Below, piece after piece: positions 35,227-43,433 of a stretch of DNA of 64,000 bases. Location of the stretch: NCBI RefSeq assembly GCF_001426705.1, contig NZ_LMFC01000002.1:891905-955904 (forward strand), in the 5' to 3' direction. The stretch is from Cellulomonas sp. Root485. Its GTDB lineage: Bacteria > Actinomycetota > Actinomycetes > Actinomycetales > Cellulomonadaceae. Position numbers and translations under genes: made by a program. The notes beneath the pieces were generated by a model. The model saw only the letters and a list, made by a program, of their open reading frames with translations, made no database searches and had not been told where the DNA came from. Within the stretch, counting starts at the first letter, position 1; every line of letters begins with the position of its first letter.

Positions 35227-35687
35227 GCCCGGTCCAGGCGGAACACCCGCAGCTCTCGGTCGGTGCGGCCGGCGTAGTCCGCGTACGCGGGCCAGACGGC
35301 CAGCAGCGCGGGAAGCAGTCGGGCGCGTTCGTCCGCGTCGGCGAGCGTCGCGACGACCGGCGTGGTGGCGCCCGCGATGGTGACGGTCGCGTGCGGGTCG
35401 GCGAGGAGGTTGCCCGACCAGGCGGGGTGGCGGTCCTGCCCCCAGTTGGACCCGATGAGCACCCAGCTGTCGCCGTCGACCGCGTACAGCAGGACGGCCT
35501 CGCGAGGCTGCCCGGACGTCCTCCCGGTCGTCGTGAGGACGAGGTGGGGGAGTGTCGGCCTGCCGAGGATGCTGAGCCGGCCGCGGCTCGCCTTGTGCAG
35601 CCGTCGGTCGAGCTGGGACGTCGCTCGGCCGATCCGGGCGAACCAGCGGGTGCGCCCGACCCTGCGGACGATTGCGGTGAAGCCCAT
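35223..35687 (-). CDS. Deazaflavin (F420)-dependent nitroreductase-family oxidoreductase
   Basis: This 154-residue protein of the Ddn/FDOR-B type has the marker block LVLTTTGRTSGQPREAVLLYAVDGDSWVLIGSNWG, then HPAWSGNLLADPHATVTI. It probably uses F420H2 to reduce quinones or xenobiotics. An N-terminal amphipathic helix rich in Arg may bring it to the membrane, as in M. tuberculosis Ddn. It is the first gene of a two-gene unit with the GNAT. No F420 biosynthesis gene is in the window. Confidence 0.85.
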   Translation of the reverse strand: MGFTAIVRRVGRTRWFARIGRATSQLDRRLHKASRGRLSILGRPTLPHLVLTTTGRTSGQPREAVLLYAVDGDSWVLIGSNWGQDRHPAWSGNLLADPHATVTIAGATTPVVATLADADERARLLPALLAVWPAYADYAGRTDRELRVFRLDRA

Positions 35688-36051
35688 CGAAGGAGTGTCC
35701 CCGACCCAGGACCCTGGACGGACGACAGACGCGCAGGTGGGGCGGTATGTCCGGCGGCCGAGCGCGTTGCTATAGCACGACCCTCTCGGATGGTGTCTGA
35801 TGGGGTTGTCCGTGGGCGCGCCTCATGTAACGCACCAGAAACATGCGGGGCGCCACGCGGCCGGTTCCAGATGGTGAGACGTACCGCTCAGTATCAATCG
35901 CGTAACAATCGGGTTGCGCTCTGTGAACTGTCCGCTTTGTCCACTATTCGCTTGACTACCGTGTCGCCACACCCCGGCGGACTCTGGACCGCGTGCTGGG
36001 CGGTACTCCCGCGCAGCACCACAGAGCCCACCACCCTTCTCGGGAGGAAAA
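35688..36051. other. Intergenic region (364 bp) with promoter elements
   Basis: This is the largest gap without a gene. It is less GC-rich than its surroundings. It contains a 10-bp palindrome TGCTATAGCA at 35768-35777, near the start of the minus-strand oxidoreductase gene, and a TACCGT box at 35957-35962 that is a reasonable -10 for the binding-protein gene at 36052. A weak inverted repeat CATGT/ACATG lies at 35824-35845. I see no coding ORF or recognised RNA. Confidence 0.5.
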
Positions 36052-37890
36052 TTGAGGATCACACGCAAGGCCGCGTTCGCAGCGGTCGCCGCGACGAGCG
36101 TGCTCGCTCTCGCGGCATGCTCCAGCGGCGGCGGCAGCGACGACGCGACCGACGACGCGGGCATCAACACCGAGACGTCCGTCAACATCGCCTGGAACCA
36201 GCCGTTCTACTCGGCCAACGGCAACAGCACGACGGGCAACGCCACGGCGAACAACGTCATCCTGTACCTGCTGAACTCGGGCTTCTGGTACTACGACGCC
36301 GACCTCAACCTGGTCCAGGACGAGTCGTTCGGCACCTACGAGAAGGTCTCTGACGACCCCCTGCAGGTCAAGTACACGTTCGCCGACACCGCGAAGTGGT
36401 CCGACGGCACGCCCGCCGGCCCCGCCGACCTGCTCCTCGAGTGGGCCGCCCAGAGCGGCAAGTTCAACAACGTCGAGGCGGAGTACGACGAAGAGGGCAA
36501 CATCACGAACCAGGACGCCCTGGACGCTGGTGTCTACTTCGACGCGGCCTCGCCCGCGATGGCCCTCGTCGAGGAGACGCCCGAGATCGACGGCGACTCC
36601 ATCACCCTGACCTACACCAAGCCGTTCGCGGACTGGACCACGGCCATCTCGATGAACCTGCCGGCGCACGTCGTCGCGCAGCGCGCCCTCGGGATCGAGG
36701 ACGCCGGCGAGGCGACCGACGCTCTCGTCGCCGCCATCGACGAGGGGAACGTCGAGGACCTCTCGCCGATCGCCAAGTCGTGGAGCACCGACTGGAACTA
36801 CGCGTCGATGCCGTCCGACGAGGACCTGCTGGTCACCAGCGGCGCCTACCAGATCACGGAGTTCGAGCAGGAGCAGTTCATCACCCTGACCGCGAACCCG
36901 GACTACGAGGGCGACCACAAGGCCGTCTTCAACAAGGTCACGGTCCGCTACAACGGCGACCCGATGGGCCAGGTCCAGGCACTGCAGAACGGTGAGGTCG
37001 ACCTCATCAACCCGCAGGCCACGGCCGACGTCAAGACCGCTGTCGAGGCCATCGAGGGCCTCGAGGTCGAGTCCGGCCCCGAGGGCACGTACGAGCACGT
37101 CGACCTGCAGTTCGCCAACGGTGGTCCGTTCGACCCGGCGACCTACGGCGGCGACGCGGAGAAGGCCAAGAAGGTTCGTCAGGCGTTCCTCAAGACGATC
37201 CCGCGCGACCAGATCATGGAGAACCTGATCCAGCCGCTCGACCCGACCGCAGAGCTCCGCAACTCGTACACGCAGGTTGCCGGCTCGCCGATGTACGACC
37301 CCATCGTCGAGGCCAACGGCCAGGCCGAGGCCTTCGCCCTGGACATCCCGGGCGCCACCGCCCTCCTCGCCGAGGCCGGCGTGCCGGCCGTCACGGTCCG
37401 CCTGCTCTTCGACCCGGAGAACACGCGCCGTCAGAACGAGTACGAGCTCATCAAGGCGTCGGCCGCCCAGGCCGGCTTCGACGTCCAGCCCTACCAGGTC
37501 CAGACGGACTGGGGCACGGACCTCTCGAACGCGACGAGCTTCTACGACGCAGCGCTCTTCGGCTGGCAGTCGACCTCCACCGCCGTCACCGAGTCGGACG
37601 CGAACTACCGCACCGGTGGTGGGAACAACTTCTACGGCTACTCCAACGCCACGGTGGACGGGCTCTTCGACGAGCTCCAGGTCGCCACGGAGCAGTCGGA
37701 CCAGGAGCCGCTCCTGGCCCAGATCGAGACCGAGCTCGTCAACGACGCGTTCGGTGTGACGATCTTCCAGTTCCCCGGCGTCACCGCCTGGAACCCGGAG
37801 AAGATCGGCAACGTCTCGAAGCTGACGATCGCGCCGACGATCTTCTACGGCTTCTGGGAGTGGACCGCGGGCGAGGCCGCGTCCGAGTGA
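36052..37890 (+). CDS. Oligopeptide-type ABC transporter substrate-binding lipoprotein (family 5)
   Basis: This 612-residue lipoprotein begins with a TTG codon preceded by GGGAGG. It has a lipobox LAAC (Cys23) after ITRKAAFAAVAATSVLAL, then a flexible Ser/Gly/Asp linker. The family 5 solute-binding fold follows, with PADLLLEWAA and FDPATYGGD as landmarks (the latter near residue 360). It probably delivers peptides to the permeases at 38080 and 39597. Two strong hairpins separate it from them, so it may be expressed at a higher level. A diverged paralogue lies at 43434. Substrate specificity cannot be read. Confidence 0.9.
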   Translation: MRITRKAAFAAVAATSVLALAACSSGGGSDDATDDAGINTETSVNIAWNQPFYSANGNSTTGNATANNVILYLLNSGFWYYDADLNLVQDESFGTYEKVSDDPLQVKYTFADTAKWSDGTPAGPADLLLEWAAQSGKFNNVEAEYDEEGNITNQDALDAGVYFDAASPAMALVEETPEIDGDSITLTYTKPFADWTTAISMNLPAHVVAQRALGIEDAGEATDALVAAIDEGNVEDLSPIAKSWSTDWNYASMPSDEDLLVTSGAYQITEFEQEQFITLTANPDYEGDHKAVFNKVTVRYNGDPMGQVQALQNGEVDLINPQATADVKTAVEAIEGLEVESGPEGTYEHVDLQFANGGPFDPATYGGDAEKAKKVRQAFLKTIPRDQIMENLIQPLDPTAELRNSYTQVAGSPMYDPIVEANGQAEAFALDIPGATALLAEAGVPAVTVRLLFDPENTRRQNEYELIKASAAQAGFDVQPYQVQTDWGTDLSNATSFYDAALFGWQSTSTAVTESDANYRTGGGNNFYGYSNATVDGLFDELQVATEQSDQEPLLAQIETELVNDAFGVTIFQFPGVTAWNPEKIGNVSKLTIAPTIFYGFWEWTAGEAASE

Positions 37891-37895
37891 TCCAC

Positions 37896-37932
37896 GGTTC
37901 CTCCGCCGGGCGCTGAGCCCGGCGGAGGAACC
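37896..37932 (+). terminator. Strong hairpin after binding-protein gene
   Basis: A perfect 16-bp stem (GGTTCCTCCGCCGGGC and its complement) with a 5-nt loop lies 5 bp after the lipoprotein stop codon. It can act as a terminator or as a 3' stabilising structure. Confidence 0.75.
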
Positions 37933-37942
37933 TCCCGGTCAG

Positions 37943-37989
37943 ACGTCACCGGGGCGCCGGAACCACGAGTCTCGGCGCCCCGGTGACGT
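37943..37989 (+). terminator. Second strong hairpin in tandem
   Basis: A perfect 17-bp stem (ACGTCACCGGGGCGCCG and its complement) with a 13-nt loop lies 10 bp after the first hairpin. The two in tandem precede a TACGAT box at 38032-38037, a possible promoter for the permease genes. Confidence 0.7.
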
Positions 37990-38079
37990 GCCTGTGGTCG
38001 TTCGACCCCGGACCGCGGCGGCCGCAGGGATACGATCCCCCCGACCCGTGGTGCCCGATCCCAGCGAGGTAGCCCACCC

Positions 38080-39600
38080 GTGCTGAACTTCCTGCTCCGC
38101 CGCATCCTGGCGGGACTGGCCACCCTCTTCGTGGCCCTCTTCCTCATGTTCGTCCTGGTCGACGCCGCAATCGACCCGCTGCAAGACCTCCGCGAGAGCA
38201 CGGCGCCGAACAAGGCGCAGCTGATCGCTGCGCGCATCGACCTGCTCAACCTGGACACCAACGTCGTCGTCCGGTTCTTCATGTGGCTCGGCAACCTGTT
38301 CACCGGCGACTTCGGTGTCGCGTGGCGCTCCATGCAGCCCGTCAAGGACCTGCTGGTGCACGCGATCGGCTCGACGCTGCAGCTGGTCACCGCCGCGACC
38401 ATCCTGTCGCTGGTCATCGGTGTCACCGTCGGCATCGTCAGCGCCCTGCGGCAGTACAGCGGCTTCGACTACGGGATCATCTTCCTGTCGTTCCTGCTCT
38501 ACTCGCTGCCCTCCTTCTGGGTCGCCGTCCTGCTCAAGCAGTGGGCCGCGATCGGCTTCAACGACTTCCTCAAGGACCCGGTGATCGCCTGGTCGGTGAT
38601 CGCCGGCATCGCGGTGGTCGCAGGCCTGTTCTGGTCGCTCGCCGTCGGCGGGCGACCCGCACGCCGCTGGCAGGTCTTCGGGGTCGCCGCGGTGTCGACG
38701 TTCGCGATGTTCGCCTACCTGCAGCTCTCGGGCTGGTGGGAGCGGCCGCAGATCGGCCCCATCCTGCTGCTGATCCTCGCGGGCGGTTCCGCGGTGGCCA
38801 TCGCCGCGGTGTTCGCAGGCGTGCACAACCGCCGCGCGATGTGGACCGGGCTCACGACCGTAGGCGTCGGGCTGGCGCTGTACCTGCCGATGCAGGTCGT
38901 CTTCGACTCGATCGACGAGAACAACTGGATCATCTTCGGGCTGGCCCTGCTCGCCATGGCGGTCGGGTTCCTCATCGGCCGCCTCTACGGCGGTCCCGAC
39001 TGGGGCATCTCCGCGCGCACCGGCGCAGCGGTGGCGTTCATCACCGGCGGGCTCATCTTCATCGACCAGGTCATGCAGGTCTGGCCGCCGTACTTCAAGG
39101 CACTGAGCGGGCGGCCGATCCCGACGTTCGGTGACCGCACCCCGGGACTGGGCGGCAACTACTGGGTCGGCGTGCTGGACGCGTTCACCCACCTGCTGCT
39201 GCCGACCGCGACGCTCGTGCTCATCGCGTTCGCCGCGTACACGCGGTACTCGCGCTCGAGCATGCTCGAGGTGATGAGCCAGGACTACATCCGCACCGCG
39301 CGGGCCAAGGGCCTGCCGGAGCGGGCCGTCGTGGTCCGGCACGGGTTCCGCAACACGCTGATCCCGCTCGCGACCATCGTGCCGATCGACATCATCACGC
39401 TCATCGGTGGCGCGGTCATCACCGAGGCGGTGTTCGCGCGGCCCGGCATGGGCCAGCTGTTCGTCCGCTCGCTCAACGACGCCGAGATCGAGCCGGTGAT
39501 GGGGTACCTCCTCATCACGGCGACGCTCGCCATCATCGCCAACATCGTCGCGGACATCATCTACGCGTCGATCGACCCGAGAATCCGGTTGGACGCATGA
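38080..39600 (+). CDS. DppB-like ABC transporter permease with expanded membrane domain
   Basis: This 506-residue permease of the oligopeptide family is much longer than the usual 310-340. The N-terminal helix (LRRILAGLATLFVALFLMFVLVD), the early core and the EAA region (EVMSQDYIRTARAKGLPERAVVVRHGFRNTLIP) are normal. Between about residues 165 and 340 there is an extra segment with five or six additional hydrophobic helices. The GTG start follows GAGGT. It overlaps the DppC-like gene by 4 bp (ATGA). It forms the transport channel with that subunit. Confidence 0.88.
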   Translation: MLNFLLRRILAGLATLFVALFLMFVLVDAAIDPLQDLRESTAPNKAQLIAARIDLLNLDTNVVVRFFMWLGNLFTGDFGVAWRSMQPVKDLLVHAIGSTLQLVTAATILSLVIGVTVGIVSALRQYSGFDYGIIFLSFLLYSLPSFWVAVLLKQWAAIGFNDFLKDPVIAWSVIAGIAVVAGLFWSLAVGGRPARRWQVFGVAAVSTFAMFAYLQLSGWWERPQIGPILLLILAGGSAVAIAAVFAGVHNRRAMWTGLTTVGVGLALYLPMQVVFDSIDENNWIIFGLALLAMAVGFLIGRLYGGPDWGISARTGAAVAFITGGLIFIDQVMQVWPPYFKALSGRPIPTFGDRTPGLGGNYWVGVLDAFTHLLLPTATLVLIAFAAYTRYSRSSMLEVMSQDYIRTARAKGLPERAVVVRHGFRNTLIPLATIVPIDIITLIGGAVITEAVFARPGMGQLFVRSLNDAEIEPVMGYLLITATLAIIANIVADIIYASIDPRIRLDA

Positions 39601-40685
39601 GCACCTCCACGCACCCCGAGACCCCCTCGTCGGGCGACACCGTCGAGAACGCGATCGAGCTCCAGGACGTCGTCGGGCTGTCCCAGGGGCAGATCGTCCG
39701 CCGCCGGTTCTTCCGGCACAAGGGAGCGCTCGTCGGCCTCGCCGCCCTCGGCGGCACGATCCTGCTGGCCGTGACCTCCGTGGGCATCGGACCCATCCCC
39801 GGCTGGTGGATGTGGACCGGCTACGAGACCGGCAACCCGATGTCGAACCCGGGTGGGGCCCCGACGCTGAGCCTCTTCCCGCCCGCGTGGGGAGACCACC
39901 CGTTCGGTCAGGACGAGCTGGGCCGGGACATCTTCGCCCGCGTCATGCACGGCGTGCAGACCTCGCTCATGGTCATGTTCGTGATCGGCATCGTCGCCGG
40001 CGTCATCGGCGTCCTCGTGGGCGCGATCGCCGGTTTCTACCGCGGCGGCCGGGACACGGCCCTGATGCGGTTCACCGACCTGGTGATCACCGTGCCGACG
40101 ATCGTCATCGGCGCCGTGATCGGCAAGCTCTCCGGTCAGATCAGCGCGATCGTCTTCGCCATCTCGCTCGGGCTCATCCTGTGGACCACGCTGTCCCGGC
40201 TGGTGCGAGGCGAGTTCCTCGCCCTGCGCGAGCGGGAGTTCGTCGACGCGGCGCGCGTGGCCGGTGCCAGCAGCGGGCGGATCATCTTCAAGCACATCCT
40301 GCCCAACGCGATCGGGACGATCATCGTCAGCACCACGCTGCTGATGAGCTCGGCGATCCTGCTGGAGACCGCGCTGTCCTACCTCGGCTTCGGCATCACC
40401 CCGCCGACGATCTCGCTGGGCCAGATGATCCAGACCTACCAGCAGGCGTTCTCGACGCGGCCGTGGCTGTTCTGGTGGCCCGGCATCTTCATCGTGATCA
40501 TCGCGCTGAGCGTGAACTTCATCGGTGACGGCCTGCGCGACGCGTTCGACCCGCGCCAGAAGCGGATCCCGTCGGAGCGCAAGATGGCCAACGCCATGAA
40601 GGCGGACGGCTCGGCGCGGGGCGCACTGACGTCGACCATCCCGAACCAGTCCGGCCCGATGGCCGGCAGCGGGTACGGGCAGTGA
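39597..40685 (+). CDS. DppC-like ABC transporter permease
   Basis: This 362-residue membrane subunit has a cytoplasmic N-terminal extension of about 45 residues, then a first helix, the GQDELGRDIFARVMHGVQTSL block typical of DppC/OppC, and the EAA loop REFVDAARVAGASSGRIIFKHILPN. The ATG overlaps the DppB stop. The following gene on this strand, the ATPase, is separated from it by an opposite-strand gene. Confidence 0.92.
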   Translation: MSTSTHPETPSSGDTVENAIELQDVVGLSQGQIVRRRFFRHKGALVGLAALGGTILLAVTSVGIGPIPGWWMWTGYETGNPMSNPGGAPTLSLFPPAWGDHPFGQDELGRDIFARVMHGVQTSLMVMFVIGIVAGVIGVLVGAIAGFYRGGRDTALMRFTDLVITVPTIVIGAVIGKLSGQISAIVFAISLGLILWTTLSRLVRGEFLALREREFVDAARVAGASSGRIIFKHILPNAIGTIIVSTTLLMSSAILLETALSYLGFGITPPTISLGQMIQTYQQAFSTRPWLFWWPGIFIVIIALSVNFIGDGLRDAFDPRQKRIPSERKMANAMKADGSARGALTSTIPNQSGPMAGSGYGQ

Positions 40686-40708
40686 TGAACGCCCCCGGTG
40701 CGTACGGC

Positions 40709-41317
40709 TCAGGCGGTGGCCAGCACGGCCACCGCCGTGCCGACGAGCACCAGGAGCGCCGCGATCGTCGCGACGTGCCAGTGGCGCTCGGGGCGGATGC
40801 CCCCGGCGGTGCGGGCCTGCTCCGCGTCGCGCAGGAAGCCGGCGTCGGCCAGCGCCCGGTGTCGGTCGCCGATCGCTGCGGCGACGTCCTCGGCGGTGCC
40901 GGGGAGCCGGGCGTCCGTCGTGGCCGTCACGGCCGCGTCGTCGGTGGGACCCGTGGACCGGTGCATGCGGGCGGCCGTGCCGCTCGATCGTGGTGCCGCC
41001 CAGGCGGTCACGTCGCCGTCGGTGGTGTGCAGGACCAGCGACCACTGCACGGTGAGCCCGCGGTAGGTGGGCCAGGGCACGTGCGTGCTGCGCAGCGGGT
41101 TGCGGACCAGCACCCCGCCGTCGCTCACGACGACCGCCGGACGCCAGAACAGCGCCCAGACCAGCAGGACGACCACACCGGCCAGCGGCAGCGCGCGGAC
41201 CACCTCACCGAGGCCGTCCTGCACGCCCACGGCGACCACGGCGACGAGGGCGACGACGCCCGCGGCAACCGTGAGCGCACGGCCGTACCTCGACGAGAAC
41301 TCCAGAGTGGGACGCAC
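40709..41317 (-). CDS. PH-domain-like membrane protein
   Basis: This 202-residue protein has two N-terminal hydrophobic helices (about 13-50) and then a bacterial PH-like segment (VVSDGGVLVRNPLRSTHVPWPTYRGLTVQWSLVL). A hydrophobic C-terminal helix follows (HVATIAALLVLVGTAVAVLA). The start is uncertain. A GTG at 41317 gives MRPTLEFSSRYGRALT, the usual beginning, while an ATG at 41371 is further upstream. It lies antisense between the DppC-like and DppDF-like genes and so interrupts the transporter operon. Its function is unknown. Confidence 0.7.
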   Translation of the reverse strand: MRPTLEFSSRYGRALTVAAGVVALVAVVAVGVQDGLGEVVRALPLAGVVVLLVWALFWRPAVVVSDGGVLVRNPLRSTHVPWPTYRGLTVQWSLVLHTTDGDVTAWAAPRSSGTAARMHRSTGPTDDAAVTATTDARLPGTAEDVAAAIGDRHRALADAGFLRDAEQARTAGGIRPERHWHVATIAALLVLVGTAVAVLATA

Positions 41318-41396
41318 ATGCCCATGCTCGCAGAACCGCAGGTGGCGACCGTCCGATGCGGACGCGCCCACCGTGCGCAGGAAGGATCCTGATCAC

Positions 41397-43241
41397 GTGG
41401 CCATCGACATCTCGGACGCCCCGCCGCCCACCGACACCCGCACGCCCGTGCTGCAGGTGCGGGACCTCGGCGTCGACTTCTACGTGGACGGCACGTGGTA
41501 CCCGGCCGCGACCGGCATCAACTACGACGTGCGGCCCGGCGAGGTCCTCGCGATCGTCGGCGAGTCCGGCTCCGGCAAGACGCAGTCCTCGATGGCCCTC
41601 ATGGGCCTGCTCCCGCCGAACGGCCGGGCCCGCGGCTCGGCCGTGATCGGGGACCGCGAGCTCATCGGGATGCCGCCGCACAAGCTGCGCCGGATCCGCG
41701 GCAAGGAGATCGCGATGATCTTCCAGGAGCCGATGACCGCGCTGAACCCCGTCTTCACCATCGGCTTCCAGATCATCGAGACGCTCCGGACCCACTTCGA
41801 GATGGGGCCGGCGGACGCCCGCGTGCGTGCGCTGGAGCTCCTGCGCCTCGTCGAGATCCCCAACCCCGAGACCCGGATCGACGCGTACCCGCACCAGCTC
41901 TCCGGTGGTCAGCGCCAGCGCGCGATGATCGCCCAGGCGCTGGCGTGCGACCCGAAGCTGCTCATCGCGGACGAGCCGACGACGGCGCTCGACGTCACGG
42001 TGCAGGCCGAGATCCTCAAGCTCATGCGCGACCTGCGCTCCCGCATCGACTCGGGCATCGTCCTGATCACCCACGACATGGGCGTCGTCGCCGACATGGC
42101 CGACACGATGATCGTGATGAAGGACGGCAAGGTCGTCGAGCAGGGTGAGGCCCGCCAGCTCTTCGCGAACCCGCAGCACCCGTACACGATCAAGCTGCTC
42201 GACGCGGTGCCGCACCTGGGCCGCAGCGCCGAGATCCAGGCCGCGGAGCAGTCCGGGACGAGCGCGACCCCGGTCGCGGACGCCCCGACGGTCACCACGT
42301 CGGACCGCGCGGTCGTCCTCGAGGCCAAGCAGATGGTCATCGAGTACCCGGGCCGCCGTCGCACGCCCGCGTTCCGCGCGGTCGACGGCGTGGACCTGAC
42401 CATCCGCGCCGGTGAGGTCGTCGGGCTGGTCGGTGAGTCCGGCTCCGGCAAGACGACGATCGGTCGCGCGATCGTCGGTCTGCAGCCGGTGACCGGGGGT
42501 TCGCTGCGGATCGTCGGCCAGGACATGGTGGGAGCGACCACCAAGGACCTCAAGCCGCTGCGCACCAAGGTCGGGATGGTCTTCCAGGACCCGGGCTCGT
42601 CGCTCAACCCGCGCCTGCCGATCGGCGAGTCGATCGCGGAGCCGCTGCTGCTGCACCGCGGGCTGAAGGGTGCCGCCATGTCGACGGCGGTCGAGACGCT
42701 GCTGGACCAGGTCCAGCTGCCGCGGGCCATGCGCAACCGGTACCCGCACGAGCTGTCCGGTGGTCAGCGCCAGCGCGTCGGCATCGCCCGCTCGCTGGCG
42801 CTGGAACCGCAGCTGCTGGTGGCCGACGAGCCGACGTCCGCGCTCGACGTCTCCGTCCAGGCGACCGTGCTGGCCCTGTTCCAGGACCTGCAGCGCGAGC
42901 ACGGCTTCGCGTGCCTGTTCATCAGCCACGACCTCGCCGTCGTGGAGATGCTCGCGGACCGCATCGCCGTCATGCACAACGGCAAGCTGGTCGAGGTGGG
43001 GGAGACCGCGCAGGTGGTCAACCACCCGCAGGACCCGTACACCCAGCGGCTCCTGGCTGCGGTGCCGGTGCCGGACCCCGCCGCGCAGCAGGCCCGTCGC
43101 GAGGCGCGCGACGCCCTCCTCGAGGCGCAGCGCGACGAGCTCGAGCGCGAGGAGCTCCTGCACGCCCAGGACGCCGAGAAGATCGACGCGCACGACATCA
43201 CCGACGTCGACAACGAGCGGATGACCGGCCGCGGGTTCTGA
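41397..43241 (+). CDS. Fused dipeptide ABC transporter ATPase (DppD-DppF type)
   Basis: This 614-residue protein carries two complete ATPase domains. The first Walker A is GESGSGKTQ (near residue 57) with [10 protein letters not shown] and DEPTTALD. The second is GESGSGKTT (near residue 348) with [10 protein letters not shown] and DEPTSALD. Each half ends with the oligopeptide-transporter HPYT/DPYT plus AVP tail. The C-terminus is charged. The GTG at 41397 starts [21 protein letters not shown] site lies about 12 nt upstream, a long spacing. It supplies energy to the DppB/DppC channel. Confidence 0.9.
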   Translation: MAIDISDAPPPTDTRTPVLQVRDLGVDFYVDGTWYPAATGINYDVRPGEVLAIVGESGSGKTQSSMALMGLLPPNGRARGSAVIGDRELIGMPPHKLRRIRGKEIAMIFQEPMTALNPVFTIGFQIIETLRTHFEMGPADARVRALELLRLVEIPNPETRIDAYPHQLSGGQRQRAMIAQALACDPKLLIADEPTTALDVTVQAEILKLMRDLRSRIDSGIVLITHDMGVVADMADTMIVMKDGKVVEQGEARQLFANPQHPYTIKLLDAVPHLGRSAEIQAAEQSGTSATPVADAPTVTTSDRAVVLEAKQMVIEYPGRRRTPAFRAVDGVDLTIRAGEVVGLVGESGSGKTTIGRAIVGLQPVTGGSLRIVGQDMVGATTKDLKPLRTKVGMVFQDPGSSLNPRLPIGESIAEPLLLHRGLKGAAMSTAVETLLDQVQLPRAMRNRYPHELSGGQRQRVGIARSLALEPQLLVADEPTSALDVSVQATVLALFQDLQREHGFACLFISHDLAVVEMLADRIAVMHNGKLVEVGETAQVVNHPQDPYTQRLLAAVPVPDPAAQQARREARDALLEAQRDELEREELLHAQDAEKIDAHDITDVDNERMTGRGF

Positions 43242-43264
43242 GCGGCCACAGCCGAGCAAGGACA

Positions 43265-43297
43265 GCGAGCGCCGTTCCCTGCGGGGACGGCGCTCGC
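43265..43297 (+). terminator. Strong intrinsic terminator-like hairpin
   Basis: A 15-bp stem (from GCGAGCGCCGTTCCC, with one G-T pair) with a 3-nt loop lies 24 bp after the DppDF stop codon. It separates the transporter genes from the next lipoprotein gene. Confidence 0.8.
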
Positions 43298-43346
43298 GGC
43301 GCGTCCGTCTCTCTTCTGCCGATTCCGACGGATGTGTCCGGCATGG

Positions 43347-43375
43347 TTGACCTTCAGGCGGAAACGACCGATACC
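43347..43375 (+). promoter_or_regulatory. Candidate sigma70-type promoter
   Basis: TTGACC at 43347-43352 is followed after 17 bp by GATACC at 43370-43375. The -35 is good and the -10 weak. It sits after the terminator and before the lipoprotein start at 43434, consistent with separate expression. Confidence 0.45.
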
Positions 43376-43433
43376 CCTCGATGACGGGGTGCGGTGGTCC
43401 GCCTCGATCATGTCGGTCTGCGGGAGGCGCGCG

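Noticed and set aside
35688..36051. Possible riboswitch or small RNA gene in the largest gap
   Set aside because: Only short palindromes and promoter-like boxes are visible, with no multi-helix fold or known riboswitch core.
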